Source of the DNA: Anaerolineales bacterium UBA3905
GTDB taxonomy: Bacteria > Chloroflexota > Anaerolineae > Caldilineales > Caldilineaceae
DNA: 24,165 nt
Direction of reading: 5' to 3'
NCBI GenBank assembly: GCA_002391565.1
Contig: DGFH01000231.1
Location: forward strand, 787 to 24,951
A model generated the notes under the pieces. The model saw only the letters and a program-made list of their open reading frames with translations. It was not told the DNA's origin and searched no databases. Made by a program: the position numbers and the translations under genes. Below are positions 8,635 to 16,282 of the stretch, piece by piece. The first letter of the stretch is position 1, and each line of letters opens with the position of its first letter.

Positions 8635-8814
8635 ATGCCCTACGTCGTGGTCAAGGATGGTCGCTATTATTCCGGCCAGTCACTGAAGACAGGGGTCAAC
8701 CAGCGACTGCTCTGGACCCCTTACAAGAAGGAAGCCAGACGGTACACGAAGCGCGCCTGGGCGGAAAAAGCGGCGCAGCGCGTTGCAGGCATGGTGGAAG
8801 AAGTGCGAAAATGA
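8635..8814 (+). CDS. Small basic protein of unknown function (59 aa)
   Basis: The start at ATG 8635 is supported by AGGAG at 8619-8623 with an 11-base spacing. The protein is strongly basic (14 Lys/Arg against 5 Asp/Glu). It begins with a short beta-like stretch (MPYVVVKDGRYYSG), followed by a Trp/Tyr-containing segment and an amphipathic, helix-prone C-terminus (YTKRAWAEKAAQRVAGMVEE). There is no signal peptide, membrane segment or cysteine. I do not recognise the family. The size, charge and strand-helix pattern would suit a nucleic-acid-binding or partner-binding protein, but that is a guess. It lies between the hydrolase-like gene and an OmpR-type regulator on the same strand, 36 bases before the latter. 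Confidence 0.7.
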   Translation: MPYVVVKDGRYYSGQSLKTGVNQRLLWTPYKKEARRYTKRAWAEKAAQRVAGMVEEVRK

Positions 8815-8850
8815 TCGGCCAACGATTCATGCATGAGTGGGCGGATTTGA

Positions 8851-9540
8851 ATGTCTACGCGGATTCTTGTCGTTGATGACGACCCCGTCCTTTCCGAACT
8901 GGTCTCTTATATTTTGCGAGCAGAGGGATACGAAGCCATCGTCGCCAATGATGGTGAGGAAGGGCTGCGCAAATTTCAGACGATGCAACCTGATCTGGTT
9001 GTCCTCGATGTGACGATGCCAGAGATGGATGGCTTTGAGGTGTGCAAACGCATCCGCGCCGTCGCCAGCACACCGGTCATTATGCTGACTGCGCAGGGCA
9101 GCGAAGACGCCATCGTGCGTGGGCTGGACATTGGCGCCGACGATTACGTGACCAAGCCCTTCCAACTGAAGCCCTTTATGGCGCGCGTGCGCGCCAATCT
9201 ACGGCGCGCCAATGCCCCACAGCCTCAGTATGGCAAGGTGACCTATCAGGATGACTACCTGACCATCGATCTGGAAGCGCATAAAGTGTTGATCAACGGT
9301 GAGCCGGTCAAGCTGACGCCAACCGAATACAAATTGCTGGCAGTGCTGGTGAAGAATCGGGGGCGCATCCTGGAATTTCGTCAGCTCCTGGAGCAGGTTT
9401 GGGGCTTCGAGTACATCGACGACATCGATTATCTGCGCGTCTACATCTGGCATCTGCGCCGCAAGATTGAGCCCGACCCCAAGAATCCGACCTATTTACA
9501 TAATGAGCTAAGCATCGGCTATCGCTTCGATCCGCAGTAG
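8851..9540 (+). CDS. OmpR/PhoB-family response regulator
   Basis: The 229-residue protein has a receiver domain (residues 1-120) with acidic DDD near residues 9-11, acceptor Asp53 in VVLDVTMPEMDG, and the conserved Lys in GADDYVTKPF. A winged-helix DNA-binding domain (about 128-228) follows, with LTPTEYKLLAVL and the terminal VRVYIWHLRRKIE-type recognition region ending GYRFDPQ. It starts at ATG 8851; the ribosome binding site is weak. No kinase is directly adjacent. The hybrid kinase at 1996 is the closest on this strand, so pairing with it is possible but unproven. The stop is only 16 bases from the stop of the convergent LuxR-type gene. Confidence 0.94.
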   Translation: MSTRILVVDDDPVLSELVSYILRAEGYEAIVANDGEEGLRKFQTMQPDLVVLDVTMPEMDGFEVCKRIRAVASTPVIMLTAQGSEDAIVRGLDIGADDYVTKPFQLKPFMARVRANLRRANAPQPQYGKVTYQDDYLTIDLEAHKVLINGEPVKLTPTEYKLLAVLVKNRGRILEFRQLLEQVWGFEYIDDIDYLRVYIWHLRRKIEPDPKNPTYLHNELSIGYRFDPQ

Positions 9541-9556
9541 GCCATTACGACTCTTC

Positions 9557-10207
9557 TCACAACAAGAGCAGACCGGCGCGCGTGGCGCGCACCACCGCTT
9601 CTGTCCGGCTTTGCGCGCCCAGCTTGCCCAGGATGGCGTTGACGTGGAATTTGATCGTGTTCTCACTGATGCCCAAGGTGCGCGCAATCTCTTTGTTGGA
9701 AAGCCCTTCCGCCAGTAGACGCAATACTTCCAGTTCGCGGCTGGAAAGTGGTTCGACCAGATCGATGCTGGTGGGGGCGCCTGCGGGCATCGGTGGCAAT
9801 GTATCCTCAAAGACCAATAATCCCTGGGCGACGGCGTACAGCGCCGCCGCCATTTGTTCACTTTTACTGCTGCGTAGCAACAAGCCGCGCGCGCCAGCGC
9901 TACGCACGGCATCCGCCGCTGTTGACGTTGCCAGCAGCGCCACGACAGGCGCGCCGTGCTCTGTCACGAACTGACCCAACGTTGCCACCTGCTGATCGGG
10001 CGACCAGCCCAAATCCCACAGCACTGCGTCGGGTTGAAAGGCAGCCAGTAGCGCCGTGAAGTCCACATCACTGCCACTCTGACCCACAATGACAAGCGCT
10101 GGCGCATTGGCCAGTAAGGCGACCAGACCAGCTCGCGCCAGTGGATCGTCGGCCAGGATCAGCACGCGCACGCCGGGGAATGTCGTCGAGTTCAGCGTTT
10201 CGCTCAT
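9557..10207 (-). CDS. NarL/LuxR-family response regulator with an atypical receiver
   Basis: This is a 216-residue protein taking ATG 10207 as start (MSETLNSTTF); an in-frame upstream ATG at 10300 would add 31 residues of poor character. The receiver covers residues 12-125, with acidic Asp20-Asp21 and probable acceptor Asp65 in AVLWDLGW. The segment that normally carries the conserved lysine reads GARGLLLRSS, so arginine stands where lysine is expected. The LuxR-type HTH (about 150-216) is classical: LSSRELEVLRLLAEGLSNKEIARTLGISENTIKFHV, cited here only by its ends LSSRELEVL and ENTIKFHV. No kinase gene adjoins it. A TACACT box only 6 bases before the ATG suggests a leaderless transcript. Confidence 0.9.
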   Translation of the reverse strand: MSETLNSTTFPGVRVLILADDPLARAGLVALLANAPALVIVGQSGSDVDFTALLAAFQPDAVLWDLGWSPDQQVATLGQFVTEHGAPVVALLATSTAADAVRSAGARGLLLRSSKSEQMAAALYAVAQGLLVFEDTLPPMPAGAPTSIDLVEPLSSRELEVLRLLAEGLSNKEIARTLGISENTIKFHVNAILGKLGAQSRTEAVVRATRAGLLLL

Positions 10208-10219
10208 GTGGTCAGTGTA
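10208..10219 (-). promoter_or_regulatory. -10 element placed for a leaderless transcript
   Basis: On the minus strand TACACT (10219-10214) is followed by six bases and then ATG 10207, and no Shine-Dalgarno sequence is present. A -10 at this distance would put the transcript start at or next to the A of the ATG. No convincing -35 was found. Confidence 0.4.
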
Positions 10220-10333
10220 GCGTGGGCGGCGCCGTTGCTCAGCGTGCTCGATCACGAATTGCCTTGCATCTGCGATCCGACCACCAGGGCCGTCGTGCAC
10301 GTCAGCAGTCCAATCTCTGAATCTTCCGATTCT

Positions 10334-11104
10334 TCACTCTCTTGTCCTTACCTGCTCCAGCAGCCGCGCCAGCCGTGTGCGAAAATCTGCGCCGTCGAGC
10401 AGCGCGCGGCGGTTTTCTTCGATGGCGGCGCGGTCAGTTTCGGTCAGGATGTAGCGCCGCGCCAGCAGGTTCAGCTGATGTTTGGCGTTGGCGATGCCCT
10501 CCGCCGAACAATCAAGGATGCGGCGAGCGATTACATTCAGTGTGTAGGTTTCCAGATCGTCCGGCTCGACGACGTGGTTGAAGATGCCAGCGACGTGTGC
10601 ATCCTGCGCCGAGAGGTTGCCAGCGGTAAAGAGCAATTCCTTGACTTTGTGAATCCCTATCACTCGCAGCCAGTAGGCGTAGGTCTCCGTCGGCAGAGGG
10701 ATGCCGAGTTTGTTGGCTGTCATGGCTACGGTGGCGGTGGTCGATGCGATCACAATGTCTGAAACCATCACAAGCATCAACCCACCGCCATAGACTGCGC
10801 CTTCCACCATGTTGATCACCGGGAGCGGCGCTTCCATGATCTTCTCAAAGAGCCTGAGCATCGGATCGTCGGCAGGGTCGGCGCCGGGACGAAGTTCGGT
10901 CAGGTCGCGCCCCGCACACCAAACGCGTACGCCCGGATTGGCGCGCAACACGATCCCGCGCGCACCGCCAGCCACCGCTGCGTCGATGTGCGCATTCACC
11001 TCCATCGTCATCGCCGTGTTGAAGGCGTTGAGTTTGTCATCGCGGTCAAAGGTGATGATGGCAATACCATGGTGTTGGTGGAAACGGGTATAGTTTTTCG
11101 CCAT
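10334..11104 (-). CDS. Crotonase (enoyl-CoA hydratase/isomerase) family protein, methylmalonyl-CoA decarboxylase-like
   Basis: The 256-residue length is normal for a crotonase. ATG 11104 is preceded on its strand by AGGGG about 11 bases upstream. Long stretches recall E. coli methylmalonyl-CoA decarboxylase (ScpB/YgfG): INMVEGAVYGGG, HKVKELLFTA, AGIFNHVVEPDDLE. The CoA oxyanion-hole parts are present (CAGRDL near 63-68; GAVYGGG near 103-108). Two positions discussed for the E. coli active site differ: Arg66 replaces the histidine of SAGHD, and the segment matching VPYN reads IPLP, losing the tyrosine. It is therefore an acyl-CoA-processing crotonase whose reaction is uncertain. It stands alone between a LuxR-type gene and the divergent mobA-moeA pair. 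Confidence 0.85.
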   Translation of the reverse strand: MAKNYTRFHQHHGIAIITFDRDDKLNAFNTAMTMEVNAHIDAAVAGGARGIVLRANPGVRVWCAGRDLTELRPGADPADDPMLRLFEKIMEAPLPVINMVEGAVYGGGLMLVMVSDIVIASTTATVAMTANKLGIPLPTETYAYWLRVIGIHKVKELLFTAGNLSAQDAHVAGIFNHVVEPDDLETYTLNVIARRILDCSAEGIANAKHQLNLLARRYILTETDRAAIEENRRALLDGADFRTRLARLLEQVRTRE

Positions 11105-11210
11105 TTGTGATATGCCCCTGCGGGAAACTTCATAAATTGCCTAAGGTACAGTAGACTCGATGGGCAAGCAACAGACTTATTCTACCTCAATGGCGGCGCA
11201 CGCCATCGCC

Positions 11211-11216
11211 AGGAGA
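11211..11216 (+). promoter_or_regulatory. Shine-Dalgarno site that decides a GTG start
   Basis: AGGAGA lies nine bases before GTG 11226 at ideal spacing. The in-frame ATGs at 11160 and 11190 lack such a site, and the encoded extra residues do not belong to the family. Confidence 0.65.
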
Positions 11217-11225
11217 ACTGTACCA

Positions 11226-11926
11226 GTGACCGTGCATGTCAACCTGCCCTCACTTGACCTGATCATCAATGCCGGTGGCGTCAGCCGGCGCATGGGACGC
11301 CCCAAAGCGCTGCTGCCTGTGCCGCCCGCTGGAACGCCTTTGATCGCACACATGGTGCAGCGGCTGGCGACGCTACGATGGGGGCGGGTGATTGTCGTCG
11401 CCAACGATCCTGTGCTGCAGGCGCACGCGCATCTGCCTCCTGCCACCTTGTTCGTCCCAGATGCCTACCCGGAGACGGGCACGCTGGGCGGCATCGCCAC
11501 CGGCTTGCAACAGGTGGCGGGGTGGGCGATCGTCGTGGCGTGTGATCTGCCGCTGGTGAACGCCGCGCTTTTTGCACAACTGGCGATGCTGGCAGCCGAG
11601 CAAGCACAGGGGGAAGATCGTTGGGACGCCATCGTGCCGATCGTGGACGGTTACGCAGAGCCGTTGCACGCACTCTATCACCGGCGCTGCCTGCCTGCCA
11701 TCGTGGCGCGCCTGGCGCAAGGACAACGGCGCGTCATCAGCTTCCTGGATGATGTGCGCACGCGCAGTGTGAATGAGGATGAATTGCGCGCCGTCGATCC
11801 AGGGCTATATTCTTTCATCAACGCCAACACGCCGGCAGAGTGGCAGGCAGCGCTCCAATTGCTTGCCGCCGAAGAGGATACACGCGCAGCTTTGCGCAAC
11901 ACGCCCCATTCTGAGGAGACCGACCG

Positions 11927-11930
<4 letters not shown>
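11226..11930 (+). CDS. mobA: MobA-like molybdenum cofactor nucleotidyltransferase
   Basis: A 234-residue protein is predicted from GTG 11226, chosen because of the AGGAGA site nine bases upstream. MobA joins GMP from GTP to molybdopterin to make the dinucleotide cofactor; a related MocA uses CTP. Seen here: the nucleotide-binding signature NAGGVSRRMGRPKALL (about residues 15-30), the metal-binding acidic motif VACDLPLV near residue 106, PLHALYHRRCLPAI, and a terminal SFINANTPAEW typical of MobA. It overlaps the moeA start by four bases (ATGA), so the two are translationally coupled. GTP versus CTP use cannot be settled by eye; the FINxNTP ending favours MobA. Confidence 0.85.
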
Positions 11931-13156
<1,226 letters not shown>

Positions 13157-13407
13157 TCGTACGCGGCATTGTCATTGTAAAGGGACAGCCCTGCCCACCG
13201 GCGCAGCTGCCACAGCCATGATTGGCGCAGGCGACGGTGGCGCGCCCGACGCCGCTATCGTCCACCAATCGCCCTTTGCGCACCCAGAACTGGATCATGC
13301 CATCCAGTGCGCTGCGGTCGATGTCGAGTTGACGGCTGAGTTCGTTCAGATCAAGCGGGCCCTGTGCGTTTTCGACCGCGTGTAAGACTTTCCACAACAT
13401 GGCGGAT

Positions 13408-15147
13408 TCACCCCAGGAATAGTCTGCCGCCCTGGAAGATCAGCAGGGCGACCAGCCAGGCAACTGCGAACTGCCCAATTACGCTGACCCACATCCACTT
13501 TGTCCCCAGTTCGTGGCGTTCGGCGGCGACGGCGGTCATGCACGGCGTGTAGAGCAACACAAAGGCCATGAAGGCCAGCCCGGCCAGTGTGCCGCGCCCG
13601 CCGCTGGTTGCGCCAAAATCATTACGGATGGCGCTCATCAATGCGGTCGGCTCTGGTGCGGCCTCAGCCTCGAAGAGATTGACGCCGATCACCAGCGGAA
13701 TCGATTTCAGCGTGTCGATGGCGGCCTGCACAAAACTGGCGACAATCAAGCGGGCATCCTCAATAACGGTTGGAGGAGGGGCGTCGGCCTCCGCTGGCGT
13801 CTCGACGTGATAGACTTGCGCCAGTGTGGCGATCACAACCTCTTTGGCGACAAAGCCCGTCATCAGTGAACCGGTCGCCTGCCAGCTGCCAAACCCTAGC
13901 GGGGCAAAAACTGGGGCAATGGTCCTGGCGACGGCGCCAAAGATGCTATCCTCCACCGGAACCTCGGCGAAGGCGCCTTCCCCGCCGCGCGCAGGAATCG
14001 CCAGCAGGAACCAGAGCACGATGCTCACAGTGAGGATGATTGTCCAGGCGTTGTGGATGAAGGACGCAGTGCGGTCCCACATCTGCCGCCAGACGTTACG
14101 CGCCACCGGCAGTCGATAGGGTGGCAGCTCAATGATGAAACAGGACTCATCCGCTTGCTTGAAGAGGGTGTGGTTCAGCGCCAGCCCGACGACGACGGCA
14201 ATCACAATGCCGAGCAGGTACATGGCGAAGATCGCCAGACCGGCATGCTGCGGAAAGAAGATGGCGGCAAAGAGCACGTAGACCGGCAGGCGTGCGCTGC
14301 AGCTCATGAAAGGTGCCAACAGTCCGGTGAGGATGCGGTCGCGGCGGTTTTCCAGTGTACGCGTGGCGTAGATCGCCGGCACCGAGCAGCCAAACCCAAC
14401 GACCATCGGTAAAAAACTCTTGCCCTGCAAACCGATCTTGCGCATTAAGCGATCCATCACCACGGCCGCGCGCGCCATGTAGCCGCAATCCTCCAGCATT
14501 GCCAATGTCAGGTAAAGCGCCAGCATCACCGGCACAAACGTCAGCACGCCGCCGACGCCAGCGATCACACCATCCACCGCCAGACTTGCGACCCACGTTT
14601 CGCCCAGCCCAACCAGGCTGAGCATAGCAACCGTCCAGTTGGCGATTGGCACGGTCATCACCAGCTCGATCCAATTTAGAAAAGGCGCCGACACATCGAT
14701 GGTCACCTTGAAGACGATCCACATCAGCGCCAGAAAGATCGGGATGCCCCATACAGGGTGTGTGACGACGCGATCGAGCCGGTCGGACTTGCTGACGTGG
14801 CGCCGATGTGTTTGCTCGACCGTATCTTGCACGACTTGATGCACGAATTCGTAGCGGCAATTGACCAGCGCCACATCGATGTCTTCACCGTAGGTCGCTG
14901 CCAGACGGGCGCGGCCGGCTGCCAGCGTCGCCAGAATCGGTGCGGCGCCAGGAGAGTCGCTGACCTTGCGATGCAGCGTCGCGTCGCCTTCGAGCAGCTG
15001 AATCGCCAGCCAGCGGGGGTTGTAAGTCGCCGCCAGCCACTGGTTCTCAAGAATCGCCGCTTCTAATTGTGCGATCTCGGCTTCGATGGCGTCCGGGTAA
15101 CGGATCGTAATCTGTTGGGTGCGCTGTGCCGGTGCGATGACGCTCAT
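13408..15147 (-). CDS. feoB: FeoB ferrous iron transporter, permease part (split FeoB)
   Basis: The 579-residue protein carries the helical spacer and membrane part of FeoB. The N-terminal ~120 residues match the GDI-like helical spacer (YPDAIEAEIAQLEAAI). The membrane core then shows the two gate motifs and other conserved points: GFGCSVPAIYATR, PFMSCSARLPVY, FVAKEVVIATL, and LLYTPCMTAVAAE near the end. It moves Fe2+ across the cytoplasmic membrane. It lacks a G domain; that domain is encoded by the preceding frame, whose stop overlaps this ATG (ATGA, 15147-15144). Together the two make a full-length FeoB equivalent of about 760 residues. See the findings for the frameshift alternative. Confidence 0.93.
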   Translation of the reverse strand: MSVIAPAQRTQQITIRYPDAIEAEIAQLEAAILENQWLAATYNPRWLAIQLLEGDATLHRKVSDSPGAAPILATLAAGRARLAATYGEDIDVALVNCRYEFVHQVVQDTVEQTHRRHVSKSDRLDRVVTHPVWGIPIFLALMWIVFKVTIDVSAPFLNWIELVMTVPIANWTVAMLSLVGLGETWVASLAVDGVIAGVGGVLTFVPVMLALYLTLAMLEDCGYMARAAVVMDRLMRKIGLQGKSFLPMVVGFGCSVPAIYATRTLENRRDRILTGLLAPFMSCSARLPVYVLFAAIFFPQHAGLAIFAMYLLGIVIAVVVGLALNHTLFKQADESCFIIELPPYRLPVARNVWRQMWDRTASFIHNAWTIILTVSIVLWFLLAIPARGGEGAFAEVPVEDSIFGAVARTIAPVFAPLGFGSWQATGSLMTGFVAKEVVIATLAQVYHVETPAEADAPPPTVIEDARLIVASFVQAAIDTLKSIPLVIGVNLFEAEAAPEPTALMSAIRNDFGATSGGRGTLAGLAFMAFVLLYTPCMTAVAAERHELGTKWMWVSVIGQFAVAWLVALLIFQGGRLFLG

Positions 15148-15698
15148 TTGCTTGCACTTTCTGCAAGTTGCCCAAGCCTGACGAAGATGAGCTTGCGCAG
15201 CGTCTCGATGCCCTCACTGCGACGCGCCACCAGCGAGACGACAGGCGCGCCGCCTAAGCGTCGGGAGAGACGCTCCGCATCCACCCTGACGCCGCGCCCT
15301 TCGGCTTGATCTTGCATATTGAGGGCAATAATCAGCGGCGCGCCGGTTTCCAGAATTTGGGCCGTGAGGTAGAGATTGCGTTCCAGGTTGGATGCATCAA
15401 CGACGTCGACCACCAGGTGAGGATGCTCTTCGACGATGAAACTGCGGGTGATCTCTTCTTCCAGCGAATAGGCGGAGAGACTGTACGTGCCCGGCAGATC
15501 GACGATGGTGACCGTCGGCGTTGTGGATAAAGCGGCTTCTCCGGCTCTGGCTGCAGGGGGTCGGAGGACGCCAGTGCGTTTCTCAACCGTCTTGCCCGGC
15601 CAGTTGCCAACATGTTGGTTAGCGCCGGTGAGCGCGTTAAAAACGGTGCTCTTGCCGACATTGGGGTTGCCGACCAGCGCAATTGTCAATTCACGCAT
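15144..15698 (-). CDS. feoB: FeoB G-domain protein (split FeoB)
   Basis: The 184-residue protein is the GTP-binding domain of FeoB as a separate polypeptide. It shows G1 GNPNVGKST (residues 10-18), the FeoB-specific NWPGKTVEKRTG segment (G2), G3 DLPGTYSL, and G4 NMQD. The G5 region reads SLVARRSEGI, a departure from the more usual SA-containing sequence. It ends just after the G domain (LRKLIFVRLG), where a canonical FeoB would continue into its helical spacer. The next frame begins with exactly that spacer. It starts 12 bases after the feoA stop with no clear Shine-Dalgarno sequence, so translation is probably coupled. Confidence 0.92.
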   Translation of the reverse strand: MRELTIALVGNPNVGKSTVFNALTGANQHVGNWPGKTVEKRTGVLRPPAARAGEAALSTTPTVTIVDLPGTYSLSAYSLEEEITRSFIVEEHPHLVVDVVDASNLERNLYLTAQILETGAPLIIALNMQDQAEGRGVRVDAERLSRRLGGAPVVSLVARRSEGIETLRKLIFVRLGQLAESASK

Positions 15699-15710
15699 TG
15701 TTAGCGGAGG

Positions 15711-15950
15711 TTATATGGATTCGACAAGAATCTGGCTCGCCATGCCGCGCCCCACCGCCAGCCGCGAATCGCGCACTGCCAGCAGCAGCGGGCCGCCGTG
15801 ATCGTGGAGCACCTCGACGGCAACGCCCGGCGTCAGCCCCAGTTCGGTGAGACGGTGCGTCAACCTGCGCCCAGCCGTGATCTTTGCCAAACGCACCGGC
15901 TGACCGCGTTTGGCCATGGTCAATGGATATACAGTAGTTTCTAAGCTCAT
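15711..15950 (-). CDS. feoA: FeoA SH3-like iron transport accessory protein
   Basis: A 79-residue protein is predicted from ATG 15950; a TTG at 15965 would add five residues (IAAK after the start). It is an SH3-like FeoA domain: RGQPVRLAKITAGRRLTHRLTELGLTPG followed by VEVL...GGPLLLAV and ending SRLAVGRGMASQILV, cited here by its ends. FeoA is a small cytosolic protein needed for FeoB function. It is first in the operon feoA-feoB(G)-feoB(permease)-feoC and has a good promoter upstream at 16038-16010. Confidence 0.88.
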   Translation of the reverse strand: MSLETTVYPLTMAKRGQPVRLAKITAGRRLTHRLTELGLTPGVAVEVLHDHGGPLLLAVRDSRLAVGRGMASQILVESI

Positions 15951-16009
15951 TTTCGCTGCAATCAATCAATAGAAGGTTGCCCTTTGCAATCGCATTCAAC
16001 TACGTCGCC

Positions 16010-16038
16010 AGTATAGAGAATCACTTGCCCCGTAGCAA
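16010..16038 (-). promoter_or_regulatory. Sigma70-type promoter of the feo operon
   Basis: On the minus strand TTGCTA (16038-16033) and TATACT (16015-16010) are 17 bases apart. The -35 sits inside a small inverted repeat, CTTGC...GCAAG (16024-16039), which could be an operator half-site pair. Transcription would start near 16003, about 53 bases before the feoA ATG. Confidence 0.6.
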
Positions 16039-16149
16039 GGGGGGAATCGTCATGTTTTCACGTCGCCGGATACGGTGCAACTTTGGTGGCTGGTTAAGGG
16101 CGGTTAAGCGAATTCATAACCTGAGCAAACTGGGAAGCCGGATCGTCGC

Positions 16150-16171
16150 TTGCTTCATAATTGCTTCACAA
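16150..16171. promoter_or_regulatory. Direct repeat with OmpR/PhoB-box geometry
   Basis: TTGCTTC(ATAA)TTGCTTC(ACAA) is a 7-base half-site repeated once at exactly 11 bp with 4-bp spacers, the layout bound by PhoB/OmpR-type regulators. It is about 110 bases before the multicopper oxidase ATG, with a weak TATGGC (16175-16180) just downstream. The regulator at 18150 is a natural candidate to bind it. Confidence 0.45.
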
Positions 16172-16187
16172 CTCTATGGCAGACTGG

Positions 16188-16211
16188 ATGCGCCGGAAAT
16201 CCCCGGCGCAT
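16188..16211 (+). terminator. GC-rich hairpin upstream of the multicopper oxidase
   Basis: ATGCGCCGG (16188-16196) pairs perfectly with CCGGCGCAT (16203-16211) around a 6-base loop. A loosely T-rich stretch (ending ATTTT) follows about ten bases later. It could be a weak terminator or a leader hairpin of the oxidase transcript; the sequence does not decide. Confidence 0.35.
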
Positions 16212-16282
16212 GTTCGTCTCATTTTGCCACCGGCTCATCGTTGCCATAGATGAGCCTACGTTGATCAAGGCAGGGCAATTCA

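Larger units (their letters stand above)
15951..16282. other. Divergent intergenic region between feoA and the multicopper oxidase gene
   Basis: These 332 bases hold the feoA promoter (minus strand), an 11-bp-period direct repeat (16150-16171) and a 9-bp stem hairpin (16188-16211) before the oxidase ATG. A 90-codon open frame crosses it on the plus strand, but has no ribosome binding site or recognisable domain. I saw no obvious Fur-type box. Confidence 0.6.

Noticed and set aside
16188..16211. Metal riboswitch before the oxidase
   Set aside because: Only a single short hairpin is visible; no recognisable riboswitch core could be identified by eye.
15977..16249. A 90-codon plus-strand open frame between feoA and the oxidase
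   Set aside because: No ribosome binding site, no family-like sequence, and it covers the feoA promoter and the direct repeat; probably chance.
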